Origin: Micrasema longulum
Lineage: Eukaryota; Arthropoda; Insecta; Trichoptera; Brachycentridae
Length of the DNA: 64,000 bases
Assembly (NCBI GenBank): GCA_022494885.1
Contig: JAGVSM010001434.1
Span: forward strand, 124,001 to 188,000
Direction of reading: 5' to 3'
The position numbers and the translations under genes were made by a program. The notes below the pieces were generated by a model, which saw only the letters and a list, made by a program, of their open reading frames with translations, did not search any database and had not been told where the DNA came from. Of the stretch, positions 31,840 through 44,335 are shown one piece after another (position 1 is the stretch's first letter; each line of letters starts with the position of its first letter).

Positions 31840-32610
31840 ATGGTGAATTGCAGTATGTTTGGTTGCAGCTGTAGGAGCGTCAAAGGTGTTAAAGGAGACA
31901 GTTTTCGTAGATTTCGAATATTTTTCCATGATTAACATTGATTTTTGGCATTTATTGTCCCGACACATGTATTATGTTGCTTAAAAAAAACTTTCAAATT
32001 TTACTCGAAAATAGCTATGTTAACCTTGAAATCGCATCTAAAATGACGTGTTCAAATTTCAGGCCGATATGACTCGCCGTTTCGGAGATGTGACGGACAA
32101 ACAAACAAACTCAACACAGGATTTTGGTTCGATGGAGTTGGGATTTATGTATAAATAAATGTAACATAAGTATATTGTAAATAAAATGAATAAATAAATA
32201 AAGAATTAAACACACACATGTATTTTCAGTTTAATAAAATAAATATAGGCGAATTACAGAAAAATAAATTGGGATAACCCTGCAACCATACTTTACCCAT
32301 TTTTAGGTTCTTTTTAAAAAAATAAATCTTTGGTATAAGGAAATTTATGTTTTAAAAATAAATAAAATATTATTACAAATATATGTATTATAAATGTTTG
32401 TAAAAGGCAGATTTGTCGTTTATGTTAATAAAATAAAATAATAAATACAAAGGTACATTTTTAAAATATTTACAATGCAAATTAATAACCATTTGGCAAT
32501 TCTCGACCCGAGTACAGCCCATTGTTTTGCTGCGAACTGTGGCCAACTTAATACCCAATAGTCATAGAATGGTTTTCCTACGTTTGGGCGCCTCTATAGC
32601 TTGGCGCATT
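31840..32610 (+). mobile_element. Dispersed repeat with THAP-domain start (copy 1)
   Basis: From ATG 31840 it encodes MVNCSMFGCSCRSVKGVKGD then SFRRFRIFFHD and a stop. The C-x4-C spacing and the basic SRS/SFRR region are those of the opening of THAP zinc fingers, found in host regulators and P-element transposases. The following about 650 bases match 59290-59745 (CAACTCAACAC..., GGTTCGATGGAGTTGGGATT, GAGTACAGCCCATTGTTTTG, CTCTATAGCTTGGCGCATT). It ends about 180 bases before the Tom70 start codon, so part of it may serve as Tom70 upstream sequence. Confidence 0.65.
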
Positions 32611-32791
32611 ATTACGATACGAATGAATTTACGAAACGAATTAGTTACAGAATAAGGCCACAGTTCTGTCGCGTATGGTCTCTGGTTCTGTCTTCTGTCG
32701 GATTTTCGGTATTGGTATTTTGATTGGTATTTTATTTGGTAATCAACAGTGTCTGCTTGTTTTAATGAATGAACATTTAATTATTTAACCT

Positions 32792-34299
32792 ATGTTCATA
32801 AACATGACTACTGGAAGCACAGGAAGTTCGTTCCCCAAATGGCAATTGGCAATTTTGCTCGGAGCACCGATCGCGATAGGTTTAGGTTATCTCTATTTAA
32901 AAAATAGACATGAAGACCCCGAGAAGAAGCGGTTGGCAGAAGTAGCAGCCAAAAAAACTATTTCCCTAGATGAAGAGCAATCCAAACCCGAAACGCCTCT
33001 TGATCGTGCAACAAAACTGAAGGCCGCTGGAAACCGCGCATTTCACGCTGGAAACTATGATGAGGCAATCGTTTTGTACAATGAAGCTATCGAGGCATGC
33101 CCACCAGATCATCCTATCGATCTTGCTACCTATTATCAAAACCGCTCTGCATGCTACGAGAAACGTGAAATGTGGGATAATGTGAAAGAGGACTGCACAA
33201 AGGCTCTTTCTTTGAATGAAAAATACGTACGCGCGTTTTTGCGCCGGTCCCGAGCTGCAGAGAAGAGTCTCGATCTAGTTCTCGCGCTAGAAGACGTTAC
33301 TGCCGCTTGCATCTTAGAAGGTTTTCAGGTTCACGGCTCACTAGTAATGGCAGACCGAATTCTGAAAGCTTTAGGAAAACAGCATGCTAAAGAAGCCATG
33401 GCTGATAAAGTCCCTATGATGCCTTCGAACCACTTTATTAAAACATATTTTTCCTCCTTTAGTCAAGATCCCATTATGAACATTCACGGAAGTGAGAAGG
33501 AAGACTTGACCTCAGGACTCGGTAAAGCCATCAAGGCGTTGAAAGAACAAGATTATGATAAGATCATTCCTCTGTGCACCGAAGAAATAAACGCAGGTAC
33601 TTCTCGTAAACTAGAGACCATGTTATTAAGGGCGACATTTAACTTGCTTCTTGGTCAGTATGAAGAAGCGCACGCCGAGTTTACTAAAGTTATAGATGAC
33701 GAGTCTTGTTCAGTAAAGCTCAGAGTCAACGCATTAATTAAGAGGGCGTCTATGTACATGCAGGAAGAAGACATCGAAGGCTGTCAGGAAGATTGCGAGC
33801 TCGCTTCCAAGCTGGATCCCAATAACCCTGACGTTCACCACCATCGTGGCCAAGCGTACCTCGTAACGGGAAAGGTACGCGAAGCCAGTGAAGAGTTCGC
33901 TAAGGCTGTGGAGCTTAACCCTGAATATGCCGTAGCTTGCATTCAGAACTGCTATGCCCAATATACTGTCATGAAATTTATTAATAACACGGAAGATCTT
34001 TCCAGTGTTTTCCAATCTTTCGAGAGCGCCATAGCCAAGTTTCCCAATTGCTCCGAAGCTTACATACTGTATGCAGAAGTTCTGTCGGATCAGAATGACT
34101 TTAGTCGGGCCGAAGCTTTGTACGACAAAGCTATAGAAGTAGACCCCCAGAATGCCAGCGTTCTAGTTAACCGGGGGATCATGGTGCTCAAGCAATCTAG
34201 GGATGTAGACAAAGCAGTTAAACTTATCACTAAAGCTATTAATGCTGATAGTAAATGTCTTTTTGCCTACGAAACATTAGGCACCATCGAAGTACAAAG
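32792..34299 (+). CDS. Tom70: Mitochondrial import receptor Tom70, coding exon 1
   Basis: Tom70 is the outer-membrane receptor that takes hydrophobic precursors, such as carrier proteins, from Hsp70/Hsp90 and hands them to the TOM pore. The exon encodes residues 1-502. A membrane anchor at about residues 17-37 (WQLAILLGAPIAIGLGYLYL) is followed by a basic stretch and a charged linker. Next comes the N-terminal TPR clamp at about 70-175 (KAAGNRAFHAGNYDEAI, YYQNRSACYEK). The C-terminal TPR superhelix includes HHHRGQAYLVTGKVREA and AEALYDKAIEVDPQNA. The ORF opens at ATG 32792, but the second ATG (32804, residue 5) has the better context (AAAC before ATG), so the true start may be Met5. The donor is CAAAG|GTATTT, phase 2. 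Confidence 0.95.
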
Positions 34300-35351
34300 G
34301 TATTTATTCATATTAATTTATTTTTTTTACATCTCTTAGAAATATATAAGTTTACAATGTGTCCTGGTCTCAAATGACCGGCTGTAGTCATATGAAAATA
34401 TATTTTTAAAATATCAACAAAAAATTTAAAAAGTCTCTCTTAAAAGTAAAAATAACCCTTTTCAAATTAAATCAGTATTTGTATGTAATTTTTCTGTGAA
34501 AATTTTTACTTCCATATTTCTTTTTTTCTAAAACTGAATTTTTTTTTTTGCTTTTAATAATTTAAATAATGCAATAGCAAATTTATGAGTTTTTTTTTAT
34601 TACCACGATTTACTAAAATCTTAAATTTCTCAAAAGACTGTTAGAGCTATGACTTCAGTGATATATTTTTATTCATATTTTTTCCTTAAAAGAGATAGAC
34701 CCCTCTCGTTAAGTTTTTTGTTGATACTTTTTTACATATCTTTATATGGCAATGGTCGGTCACTCGAGCCCGGGACAATTAATAAAATATATTGATTTCA
34801 GTGTTCTCCATTCATTGCAAGAAAATCCTCCAGATAAATCCTGTTTAAATCACGTCTGAAGAAACATCTCCTTTCTCTTCCTTAATCTCTCCTCGTTTCC
34901 CTTTTCCCATTGAGTAATAGTTTTGATTTAAGGTAATTTATAAACAAATACGTTTATTTATATATATATCTAGCTTTTTAATCTTTTTTTTCTATTGAAT
35001 ATGTTCTGTAACTTGAATTATAAAAATAAACTTTTATTTTATTGGTTGGTTGGAAGAAATTGCCATTTGGCAATAAGCCCGCCAATGTACAAATAACATT
35101 ATGTACAAAAAGTTAAATAAATAAAAGAAATAAGGATCTGCACCTAATTAATTAATAGCATTGAATTGGTGTAATATTTTTAATATAATATACCTTAATC
35201 ATTTATAGCATAAAATTTAGTTTTCAGATACCAGTCAATGAATCATTTAAAATTTTGTAGTAAAAAAATCACTATCATAATATGATATTATGTGTATAAC
35301 TTTTCTTCCGCTGTTTTCCTGTAGATGGCTTTAGCGGTAAGTAGTGGTCTA

Positions 35352-35600
35352 AACTCAGAGTAATAATTCTCTAGAGAAGCCCTTAAGCTCTATTGCATAG
35401 AAAAAAAGTGTTCCAAATTTTTGGGTTGGTTTTAGTTTGATTTTTGGTTTTAGTTTGATTTTTGGTTTAACAACAAACATGTAATGGACGGTTTTGGTTT
35501 GCGCCTTGAAATTCTCAGCCCAACTACCAAATTGTATTGCTGTAATCATAGAATGATGTTTTTCTCTGTATGGGCAACTCTATTAAATTATTACTCTAAG
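35352..35600. mobile_element. MITE-5 copy in the Tom70 intron
   Basis: ACTCAGAGTAATAATTCTCT at the left and TTAAATTATTACTCTAAGGG at the right form short inverted ends. The interior is shared with 19907-20070, plus a local 20-base duplication (TTTTAGTTTGATTTTTGG twice). Confidence 0.65.
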
Positions 35601-35689
35601 GGTCGAAATAAATAGATCATTCACATCATGCAATAAACTCAGACATCTGTCAACATAACCTCATATAAACATTAGTCGGTTTGTGTCTT

Positions 35690-35950
35690 CATCATAAAGC
35701 TATTCTCGATTGAAAATGTCTTTCTTGGAAACATTAAAATGGGAAGTCCTGCCTCACCCGCTGTATTCTTCAGACGTTCCCCTCTCTGACTATCACTTGT
35801 TTCGATCAGTGGCACACGGCCTGGCTGAACAGCACTTCTATTCTCATGAAGAAGTAAAAAATTGACCAATTTGTGGATCGATGGAAAAAGATTACCAGTT
35901 TTTTTCAACGCGGGATTCGTACGCTGCCTAAAAGAGGGGAGAAAGTAGTG
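35690..35950 (+). pseudogene. Mariner transposase, C-terminal fragment
   Basis: Reads LETLKWEVLPHPLYSSDVPL then SDYHLFRSVAHGLAEQHFYS and HEEVKN followed by a stop. This is the conserved PHPxYSPDLxxSDYHLF block of mariner transposases, here with P-to-S and other decay. The third catalytic Asp sits in the SDYHLF motif. Confidence 0.85.
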
Positions 35951-36478
35951 GCCAGTGTTGGACAATACTTAATAATCAAAGTGATAATTTATGTTAATTT
36001 TGTCGGCAATTAAACCCATAATTTTTATGCCTATTATTATATATGTAGTGCAATGAAAGTATTTCTATGTAAAATTTTAACTATTTATTCTGTATTCAGG
36101 TGAGTCACTAACAATATGACTTTTTCAGACCATGAACACAAAACTAATAATAATTTGAAAGAATACTCGAAACTAAACATAAAAATAATATATTATACAC
36201 ATAATATATTATGTTTGAACTGTAATAAATTGAGATTATCCACTGTATTGATTGATGAAAGTGTGCAAATAAAAATGTGTGTAAAAAATTTTAACCACGT
36301 CTTTTAAAATTACCCGATCAATGTTAAAAGTGGTAAAGCTAAAATTTTTACATGTTTTTATTTATGTATAATTATCATTAAGTTTATGATAATTTAAATT
36401 ACTGCTCTATACAAATTAAATTACTCTATAACGCTCTTGGTGAAACCATATATGAATAGTACCTTTTTTATTTTCTAG

Positions 36479-36641
36479 GAAAAATTTAAAGAAGGCGATT
36501 AAACTGTTCGAGAAGGCAATAACATTGGCTAGAACTGAACCAGAGATGACCCACCTATTCGCATTGAAAGACGCCGCAGTCACACAACTGAAGGTCTCCG
36601 AAAGATGGGGACTTAACCTCACAACATTTACTCCGACGTAG
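36479..36641 (+). CDS. Tom70: Tom70 coding exon 2 (C-terminus)
   Basis: Following acceptor TTTTCTAG|, the first G completes Arg503. The exon then encodes KNLKKAIKLFEKAITLAR, EMTHLFALKDAA and SERWGLNL, ending at TAG 36639-36641. This matches the Tom70 C-terminus (human NMEKAIDMFNKAINLAKSE...MAHLYSL). The full protein is 556 residues, slightly shorter than Drosophila or human Tom70. The 2.2 kb intron holds a small MITE-like repeat and a mariner fragment. A candidate AATAAA lies near 37129-37134, about 490 bases past the stop. Confidence 0.94.
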
Positions 36642-39530
36642 AATTGTTCTTAAAGAATAATAATTATTCCTCGAGTAGATAGTTTCACAGTATTTGTGGT
36701 TATCTCTTAGATTTGTTTAATTCCCGATCCAAGAGTTAACATTATCTTTGATTTTCAGCAACTCGCTTATTGGTCACATATTTTACATTCGGAGCCAGAG
36801 CCCCTAAATCTTGTGGGAGAACTTAAGTACAATGTTAGGGATTCAATCTTTAGTGTATTTTCAATAATATTTTTGGGTTATTTTTTAAATTTATTGTCCA
36901 AAAATGACTTCCGAATGTGTTTTTTGAAATTAATTTTGTTCAATTAGTAATTATTTTATATTTATATCATTGAACTTGCACACAAAAATATAATTATTAT
37001 TATTCTAGGCACTAGCCTTTTTTTAAAATTTAATTTATTATGACTTTTATCATTCTTGGTAATATTAGCCAGAAACAATTCTTTAAGAATTTATACATAC
37101 ATTGTATAGTGTAAATTTTAATTTACCCAAATAAAATATATCATCATTCTGTATTTTAATATTAAAAGATTGCCATAATTTGTGGCTACTCCTTAATTTT
37201 ATTTAATGCATTAAAGCACAATATTATTGCTGAAATCATATTACAGTTTTTATTATTATTTTATTTTAAGAGTGGCTAGAAACTTTACGCTATTGGCAGT
37301 TATTTGTTGATTTTTATATATATTATGTTAAATTAGTTTTGTGATGTCTAGTCCATTTTAAAAATTATCACTGTTACAGGTAGATATAAATTCTTATGAT
37401 AACTAATGCAAACTATCAACAAGACAAATGTTTGGATGAGTTTAGGAACTGATTATTAGTTTCAATTTAAAGTAATCATTTTGTAAACTCAGTATTGTGG
37501 AAGAAAAATGTTTCTTAATAATAAAATGTTACTAGTACTATTTGCATTAACTACAGTTCAATTTAATAATTATATACAAATAAGCTTGGAATTACACAAA
37601 GAAAGATAGCCTTACAGGGTAGGATTACAATATAAATATTATAAGGCAGGCTAAATAAACTAAACAGATTTTTGTATAGATATATTGTGAAACACTACAA
37701 AAATAATGTTACAGTTTTTTTCTTTTTACATTTGCTTTCAAGTTGTACCTAATAATTAAGGGAATCACTATAAATGCAAATTATTTTTTCTCGTGTATAA
37801 TATGTAGTTAAAAATCTATTGTACCCGCATAGCTTTATTCCAAATTTAATATTCATCTAAATAAATTTATATTTCAAAAAAGAAAATACAGTTTCCATTT
37901 TATTATTTCTCCAAGTTACAAGTTTCCTCAAAACATCAAAGAATTTTACATGCGTAATTATTATGGTATATATCAATACAATTTTATGAATGTGTTATTG
38001 GGTTTTTTTTGTATTATTATCAAATTATATTATTGATTTACTAGATTGTAAAAATGTTGATTTTAAGGTCATTCATTAGTGGTGTTTTTTTTTTCCGAAA
38101 CTTTTTTTACAGAAACTACACTGCCGAACTTATGTGATTTCATTTTCACATTAGACCTCCACTACAGCACACCAATATACTTATATTTATACTCCAGAAT
38201 ATTTTAAAATTAGGTTTATTTATGTTAAATAACATGTATTTATTGTATTTTTATTTGGTACTTAAATTATTTTAAAATAGACAACTTTAGAATCCAATTT
38301 TTCTTGAATTTTCAAAGCTAGAAAATTAAAAATCTGTTTTATGAAAAATCCAACATATATGTACAATCTGTTTATAATGATAGTTATGGTTTATTACGGA
38401 ATTATATAGCTATACTTTAAAAGGTGAACTTTGGACTTGAAAACTTGATTTTATCTACAGATAACACCTTTATCAATGAGATTTGGTTATTTGTCTAGTT
38501 TGCATTTTATGTAAAAATGTTTCGGTTTAATATCTCTCAAATTAATACAATTATTTCAAAGAAACATGTATCAAATTTTTATTTTAAAATATTATTTGAA
38601 AAACTACATAAAAAAAAAGATTTATATGAATTCTCTATTTGGGGTAAAGTTTTCAGCAAATATCTTGGCACCTTTATTCTTTATATGCAAAGACATTTAT
38701 TTATTGAACTAAAAATGGTTGATACCAGATTAGGTTGATATGGTTGGTTTGACACTGAAAGAAAAACAACATACAGGAAATAATAATTTGTAAAGCATTA
38801 TACATTTGTATGTAGTAAATATTTTCACTTTTTGTTATAAATTTAAGCTCGAAGAAATGTCAGGATAACATCAGCTAGTTTAGTTGATAGAAAAGTTAGC
38901 TGAACATTATTTCCATTGTTTGAATTCAGAATTAGGGCCTTATCAGTTATATTTATCTAGTATCATAATTGATTTTATTTAAAAAGTGCATAAAATTTTA
39001 ATGTTTCATTGACCTTTAAACTATGTAAATTTTTTGTTGTTGCTATTTTTAAATAATAATAATATTTGTGTTTTATTTCAAATGGAGTAGCCACATCAAT
39101 TACTTCAAAATTTCAATTTGTTGCTTAGAATATTAATAAATATAGATACTTTAATTATTGTAAAAAAGTTTTATATCTTTCTTTCTGCATAAACAAAATC
39201 AGCATAGATATTACTATTATAAAAATTAAATTTTCATTTATATATTTATTTTTCGTACTAGTAGAGCCATGGAAATTAATATGCTCCCAAATATCGTGGA
39301 TTAATGCAGATTACATTAAGATTAATTTGGACAAAAATATTAAATCAATAAATTCTTAAGCATTATAAAATGTACATAATGTATTGATTTAAAAAATGCC
39401 AAAATAAAGAAAAAAAAAAATCTTTAGACTAATTTGGTTTAAATTGTTTGTAGCTTCATACAAGTCGGATGATAAAGAAAACTTGGGCATTTTCAGATTT
39501 TACATATATATTTAAGGCACAGATTTTTTA
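36642..39530. other. Tom70 3' UTR then unrecognised AT-rich spacer
   Basis: The first about 500 bases are probably 3' UTR (AATAAA near 37129). Up to 39530 I see no exon, repeat end or tRNA; small ORFs such as 38517-38738 look spurious. Confidence 0.5.
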
Positions 39531-39539
39531 ATTTGTCTT

Positions 39540-39722
39540 TTTTATTTTCATTTTTTTTGCACCACAACAGGCCAGGAGGTGCAATTACAGTGGTGAACTA
39601 CATCACAGAACACCCAGGCTTGAGAAAAATCACATTTTATTTTTTGTGTTCTCACCGGGAATCGAACCCGGAACCTTTCGTGTGTGAGTCAAGCATCTTG
39701 ACCACTACACCACGGAGGCTGC
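39540..39722 (-). mobile_element. tRNA-headed SINE-like element
   Basis: The inverse reads GCCTCCGTGGTGTAGTGGTC then GATGCTTGACTCACAC and GGTTCCGGGTTCGATTCCCG, with good A-box and B-box and T-stem. No acceptor stem forms (5' GCCTCCG has no 3' partner), so it is a SINE head with a diverged body. Confidence 0.6.
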
Positions 39723-40311
39723 ATAATGATTTTTCTATAACATTTCTATGACTATGACTACTTAATGATTTTTCTATGATAACATTAAGTTTCAATCCCT
39801 CTGGAAGAATCCTACCCACGTCATTCTCATATTTATGCACCTTTATTTCCCACTTGTGATGTCTTAGTTTTAAATTCAACATTACCTTCGCTTTAAAACC
39901 GTTAACTTTTTATTAGTCATTAAAATATTTTAAAAATATATACTATTGGAAGTTTTATTAGGTACGCAGGTATTTAATAGGTTGATGCAAAAGTTGTCAT
40001 ATACATTGTTTTACATAGCATTGCATTGTAAAACTACTCTGGTTAAATGTTTTTTGACAAGTATTTTTAGCAAATATTAAAATACACAACAGTCCCGTTT
40101 CACCGAATTTGATGGGACCGATGAGGTTTCGATTAAACGAAAGTTCGGTTTAACCGATTGGTTAATAGCCTTTAGTTTTTTTTGCATTGTCACAGAAACT
40201 CGTTTTCTCTTTTCTGCCATAACTACTGCAGATCACTAAACAATATTGACAAACTAAACACAATGTGAAAAACAATACAGTAAAGACTCTTTGCGGATGA
40301 TGCGTGAATAA

Positions 40312-40470
40312 TCGGGTTGCGGTCCTCTGGCTAGTGCCTCGGACTCATGCACTGAATGTTCATGGTTTGAATCCCACTCTACTCCAACTTGATTCCAATT
40401 TCTAGTTATTTACAACTCGTCGAAAATGGCCCTCAAAATGAAATATTTGGGTAAATAATAAGAACGCAAA
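40312..40470 (+). mobile_element. SINE family A
   Basis: ATCGGGTTGCGGTCCTCTGG, GGTTTGAATCCCACTCTACT, TTACAACTCGTCGAAAATGG, ending near AATAATAAGAACG. Confidence 0.8.
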
Positions 40471-40519
40471 TATTTCTTTTTTACAAAAAAAAAATACATA
40501 TATCAGGAAAAAATTATAA

Positions 40520-40795
40520 AACAAAAATGGAGAAATTGAATCATGATCTAAATAATGTATCTCTATGGCTAAAAATTAATAAATTAAAATTAAATACAAA
40601 CAAGACAAAATATATGAATATAGGAAACAAAAGTATAGAAGTAGATAATGAAAAACGGAATTAAGTTAGTGAAATGAAATGTTTGGGTGTAATGATGGAT
40701 TCCAAGCTTACATTTCATCAAAATACTAAGATGGTAACGAAAAAGATTGCAATTTTTTTTTCAATTTTGGGAAGAATTAGAAGATTTATTATTGG
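40520..40795 (+). pseudogene. LINE reverse-transcriptase thumb fragment, interrupted by the palindrome
   Basis: Reads MEKLNHDLNNVSLWLKINKL, KLNTNKTKYM, then after a stop MKCLGVMMDSKLTFH and KKIAIFFSILGRIRRF. This is the segment after the YADD box in Jockey/CR1-like LINEs. It stops at the left edge of the 40801 palindrome. Confidence 0.75.
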
Positions 40796-40800
40796 CATTT

Positions 40801-42410
40801 ATTGGACGTAGTTATGCAGAAAGCGTCCAACCCTCAAAAGGCTAAAAATTAGTTTAATGCCGGTTTTGATAGCATACCTAGAGATGCAAGGCGGTAAAAT
40901 TACCGCGGTATTTTTCGGTAAGAAATGAATTTTTAATTTATATTTTTCAAAGATATTACAAATACGAGTAGCTTTGTTTTAGGACACTTAACATGACTGC
41001 AAAAACCAGGTTTAGATCCATCTGGTGGTTGTCGAGATTTATTAGAAGTATGGGACGTTCAAGGTCATTCGGTATGTACTTTATTTATAAAAAAGGTTAT
41101 TATGTTTTGAAACTTAACAGGATCGATGGACATAGGGTCCTTAGTAAAAAAACCTTAAGTTTGTGAACTTGAACGAGCACCGCTCATGCCACGATTTTGA
41201 AAAAATGATGCTTAAAATCAGTTTTTTGTGTATAATTACGTCCCTGAAGGTTTTTTAGAAAAAAATATACGAAAGTCCGAGAAAATAAAATTTACTTAAA
41301 AATCGTAATATTTTTTTTTCGTAGAATCAATACTTTCCAAGATACACGTTTGAACATCAAATACATTTTATCAAAATAGCGGAAAGCGCTATTTGCACTA
41401 ACTTTTTACTAATTGTTTGATAGTTGACCTACCAAAAGTCATCATCATCATCATCATTGTTCCATGTCCGCTACCTAGTTGGAGCATATGGTGTTCACAA
41501 AGATCCTCCAGGCATCTCGGTCGGATGCCAGCTCCTGCGCATCCTCACAAGTCAGATTCGCATCTCGTAGTTGTGACATGAACTACCAACTAAATTAGCA
41601 GCGGAGGTCTAAGACGTCGAGAACTTGATGATGACTTTTGGTAGGTCAACTATCAAATAATTAGTAAAAAGTTAGTGCAAATACCGCTTTTCCGCTATTT
41701 TGATAAAATGTATTTGATGTTCAAACATGTATCTTGGAAAGTATTGATTCTACGAAAAAAAAAATATTACGATTTTTAAGTAAATTTTATTTTCTCGGAC
41801 ATTCGTATATTTTTTTTCTATAAAACCTTCAGGGATGTAATTATACACAAAAAACTAATTTCAAGCATTATTTTTTCAAAATCGTGGCATGAGCGGTGGT
41901 CGTTCAAGGTCACAAACTTAAGGTTTTACTAAGGACCCTATGTCCATCGATCCTGTTAAGTTTCAAAACATAATAACCATTTTTATAAAAAAAAGTTTAA
42001 AAAGTACATACCGAATGACCTTGAACGTCCCATACTTCTAATAAATCTCGACAACCACCAGATGGATCTAAACCTGGTTTTTGCAGTCATGTAAAGTGTC
42101 CTAAAACAAAGCTCCTCGTATTTGTAATATCTTTGAAAAATAAAAATTAGTACGTCAAATTCGTTTCTTACCGTAAATTACGGTATTTCTCCGCGACTTC
42201 TGGTAAAATTACGTAATTTTACATCCATAAGCGTACCACGATATCTTTGTGCTGAAAACGACCAAGCTCTAAGTGCTATACTTTTTTGCCTATTAAATAA
42301 ATTTGGACGTTTTCAGCACATAAAGATATTGTAGTATGCTATCGAAACCAGTATTAAACTCATTTTTAGAATTTTGAGGGTTGGACGCTTTCTGCATGAC
42401 TACGTCCAAT
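40801..42410. mobile_element. 1.6 kb palindromic element (foldback type) with MITE-3 ends
   Basis: Outer ends ATTGGACGTAGTTATGCAGA and TCTGCATGACTACGTCCAAT are inverted copies. The inverted match continues inward for about 600 bases per side: GTCCAACCCTCAAAA, AACCAGGTTTAGATCCATCT, GGGACGTTCAAGGTCATTCG, GATCGATGGACATAGGGTCC, CGGAAAGCG/CGCTTTTCCG and CCTACCAAAAGTCATCA. The loop (about 41435-41635) holds a minus-strand LINE 3' fragment. The right arm has about 100 extra bases near 42230-42330. No intact ORF. Confidence 0.9.
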
Positions 42411-43261
42411 TGAAAGTGTGAGCTAACTCAAGAAATCAGAAAAATGATTGAACCAGTCATGTGGGAATTAGGTACATCGACTTAGAATGGATAACATGGT
42501 CTATGTATGAATGCCCCATAAGTAAATAGGGAAAACAATGTAAGACCACAAACGCCTTTCTATGTATTGAGATGTTTTTGAACATCCATCATACTCCTGA
42601 CATTGCATCTCCTCAACCACCATCAAGAGATTTGAAATAAATTACATACTTGAAATACATAAAATTAGTTTTTTTTATCACAGATGTTCTATAAGCACAG
42701 AATGCGACTACTGGAGATGAAGAAAGGTCATCAAATAAAATGGCACCTATTAATTGTATTGGAGTAGATATAACTTTCAGAAAAAAAATTTTTTTCTTAT
42801 AAAAACTTAACAAACATTTTCATCAACCAATAATTATTGATTTCTTGTATATATTATAAAAACTAGGATTTAGTTACGAAGCCAGAAACCAATCGTGTCC
42901 TTTTATGTATTCATTATATAATAGGTATCTGTTTAACTTATAACAATTTTTACATGCGCTATTTTAAAAAAAAGTATTTTTCCTGCGAGTGGTATAATAA
43001 AGAAAGCAAAAACTAATATTGAGAGTACAGTTTATAAAATGTAGATTAAGATTGATCATGATTAAGGTGATTTTTTGTATCAGACCTTTGGTTATACCTA
43101 ATCTTTATGATTGCTTCTTATAATATTGTGCTTTTAAATGCAAATTTGAAATAGTAAAATAATTCTTGTAAAACTTTTATTACGACATATTGTATTTACT
43201 TCATAGTTGTTTTTGTATAGATCATTTTTGTTTTAGAATAATACAGTTATTGAATTTTATT
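42411..43261. other. AT-rich spacer, nothing recognised
   Basis: No exon or repeat identified by eye. Confidence 0.4.
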
Positions 43262-43423
43262 GATAACATTTGTTTTCATCATTATTTCCCTATCCACACC
43301 TAATAGTGCATAGGGTACTGCATTGGTATACCTGCAGCGCATCAGGATAAAGTTTTGCTACATGAAGGTAAGATGATCAGTCTTACGCTTCAGGTGCCAG
43401 ACCAAGGACTATGAAAAGAATAT

Positions 43424-43976
43424 AGTTGTGCAGAAAGCAGACAGGTCCCAATTTCTTAAAAAACAGATATTGATGCAGTAAGGTTAATTCTCAACTTCAG
43501 CAATAAAGCTCAAATTACAACAATTCTTACAATCAGCAGAAAACATCCATAACTATCGTCTGTTTCCAAGATTACTAACACTACACGAGGCATACTTATC
43601 TCCGCTCGATTTTCTAGTAAGGGATTTTTACCTGAGATGGAGTGGGAAATACTCGTCCAGGGTTTTGCACACACAGAACTGAATTCTTCATCCGCCTGGA
43701 CACAAATAAAATGTATATCATTTGAATAATGATATTTTAGTTGAGTAAATAAATGCACATGGTTGTGTGGTATGCCAGACTTTAAAAATTCTTAAAACTG
43801 TTTAAATGCATATTGTATTATAAAAAAAAAACGAATGTATGCATTATTTATCATTTTCCAGAGTAAAAAAAAAAACATTCAACCTGTTGTAGCGATTTAA
43901 TTATTCACTCTTTTCACAAAAGTGCTATTATCTCTGTTTCACATTCACTCAGGCTGCTTTCTGCATAACTATGTTA
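43424..43976. mobile_element. MITE-3 copy inside a SINE
   Basis: Ends TATAGTTGTGCAGAAAGCAG and CTGCTTTCTGCATAACTATG are inverted. The interior carries a minus-strand SINE C fragment (CTCCGCTCGATTTTCTAGTA, GGGATTTTTACCTGAGATGG) at about 43590-43690. Confidence 0.75.
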
Positions 43977-44009
43977 AAATATTCTAGTGTAACAACACCT
44001 TTTTAAGTG

Positions 44010-44335
44010 AATATTGTTTTTTTTTTTTATTTATTAAGGAAAAACAACAGTTGTTATATAAGAATACAAAATATAAAAAAAGTACATACAATCCAATTAA
44101 AGTTTTTCACAAATATAATGAGAGCACATGTTACACAGTAAATAGAAAAATAATATATTATATCAGACATGAGAAAAAAAAAGGAGCTCTTAAGAAGGTT
44201 AAGGGATGAGGAAATAGAGTGGAGATGGATTTTCATATTATAGTTGAGCAATTCAAAATTTTGATATTATAATAAAATAAACATAATTAAAGGAACATAA
44301 ACTTATTACACACTGACAAATGTTTTATTTTACAG
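44010..44335 (-). mobile_element. AT-rich insert with T tract, probable LINE 3' end
   Basis: Begins with a run of T then ATTTATTAAGG, as expected for the poly-A tail of a minus-strand retroelement; the remainder is AT-rich without an open frame. It interrupts the SINE described above. Confidence 0.45.

Larger units (their letters stand above)
34300..36478 (+). other. Tom70 intron
   Basis: About 2.2 kb, AT-rich. It contains MITE-5 at 35352-35600 and a mariner fragment at 35690-35950; the rest shows nothing recognisable. Confidence 0.6.

Noticed and set aside
39651..39720. Possible tRNA gene on the minus strand
   Set aside because: A-box, B-box and T-stem are good but the acceptor stem does not pair and the 3' side continues as SINE-like sequence. 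The same applies to the other tRNA-like heads (6309, 20176, 24345, 45000, 54660, 60865).
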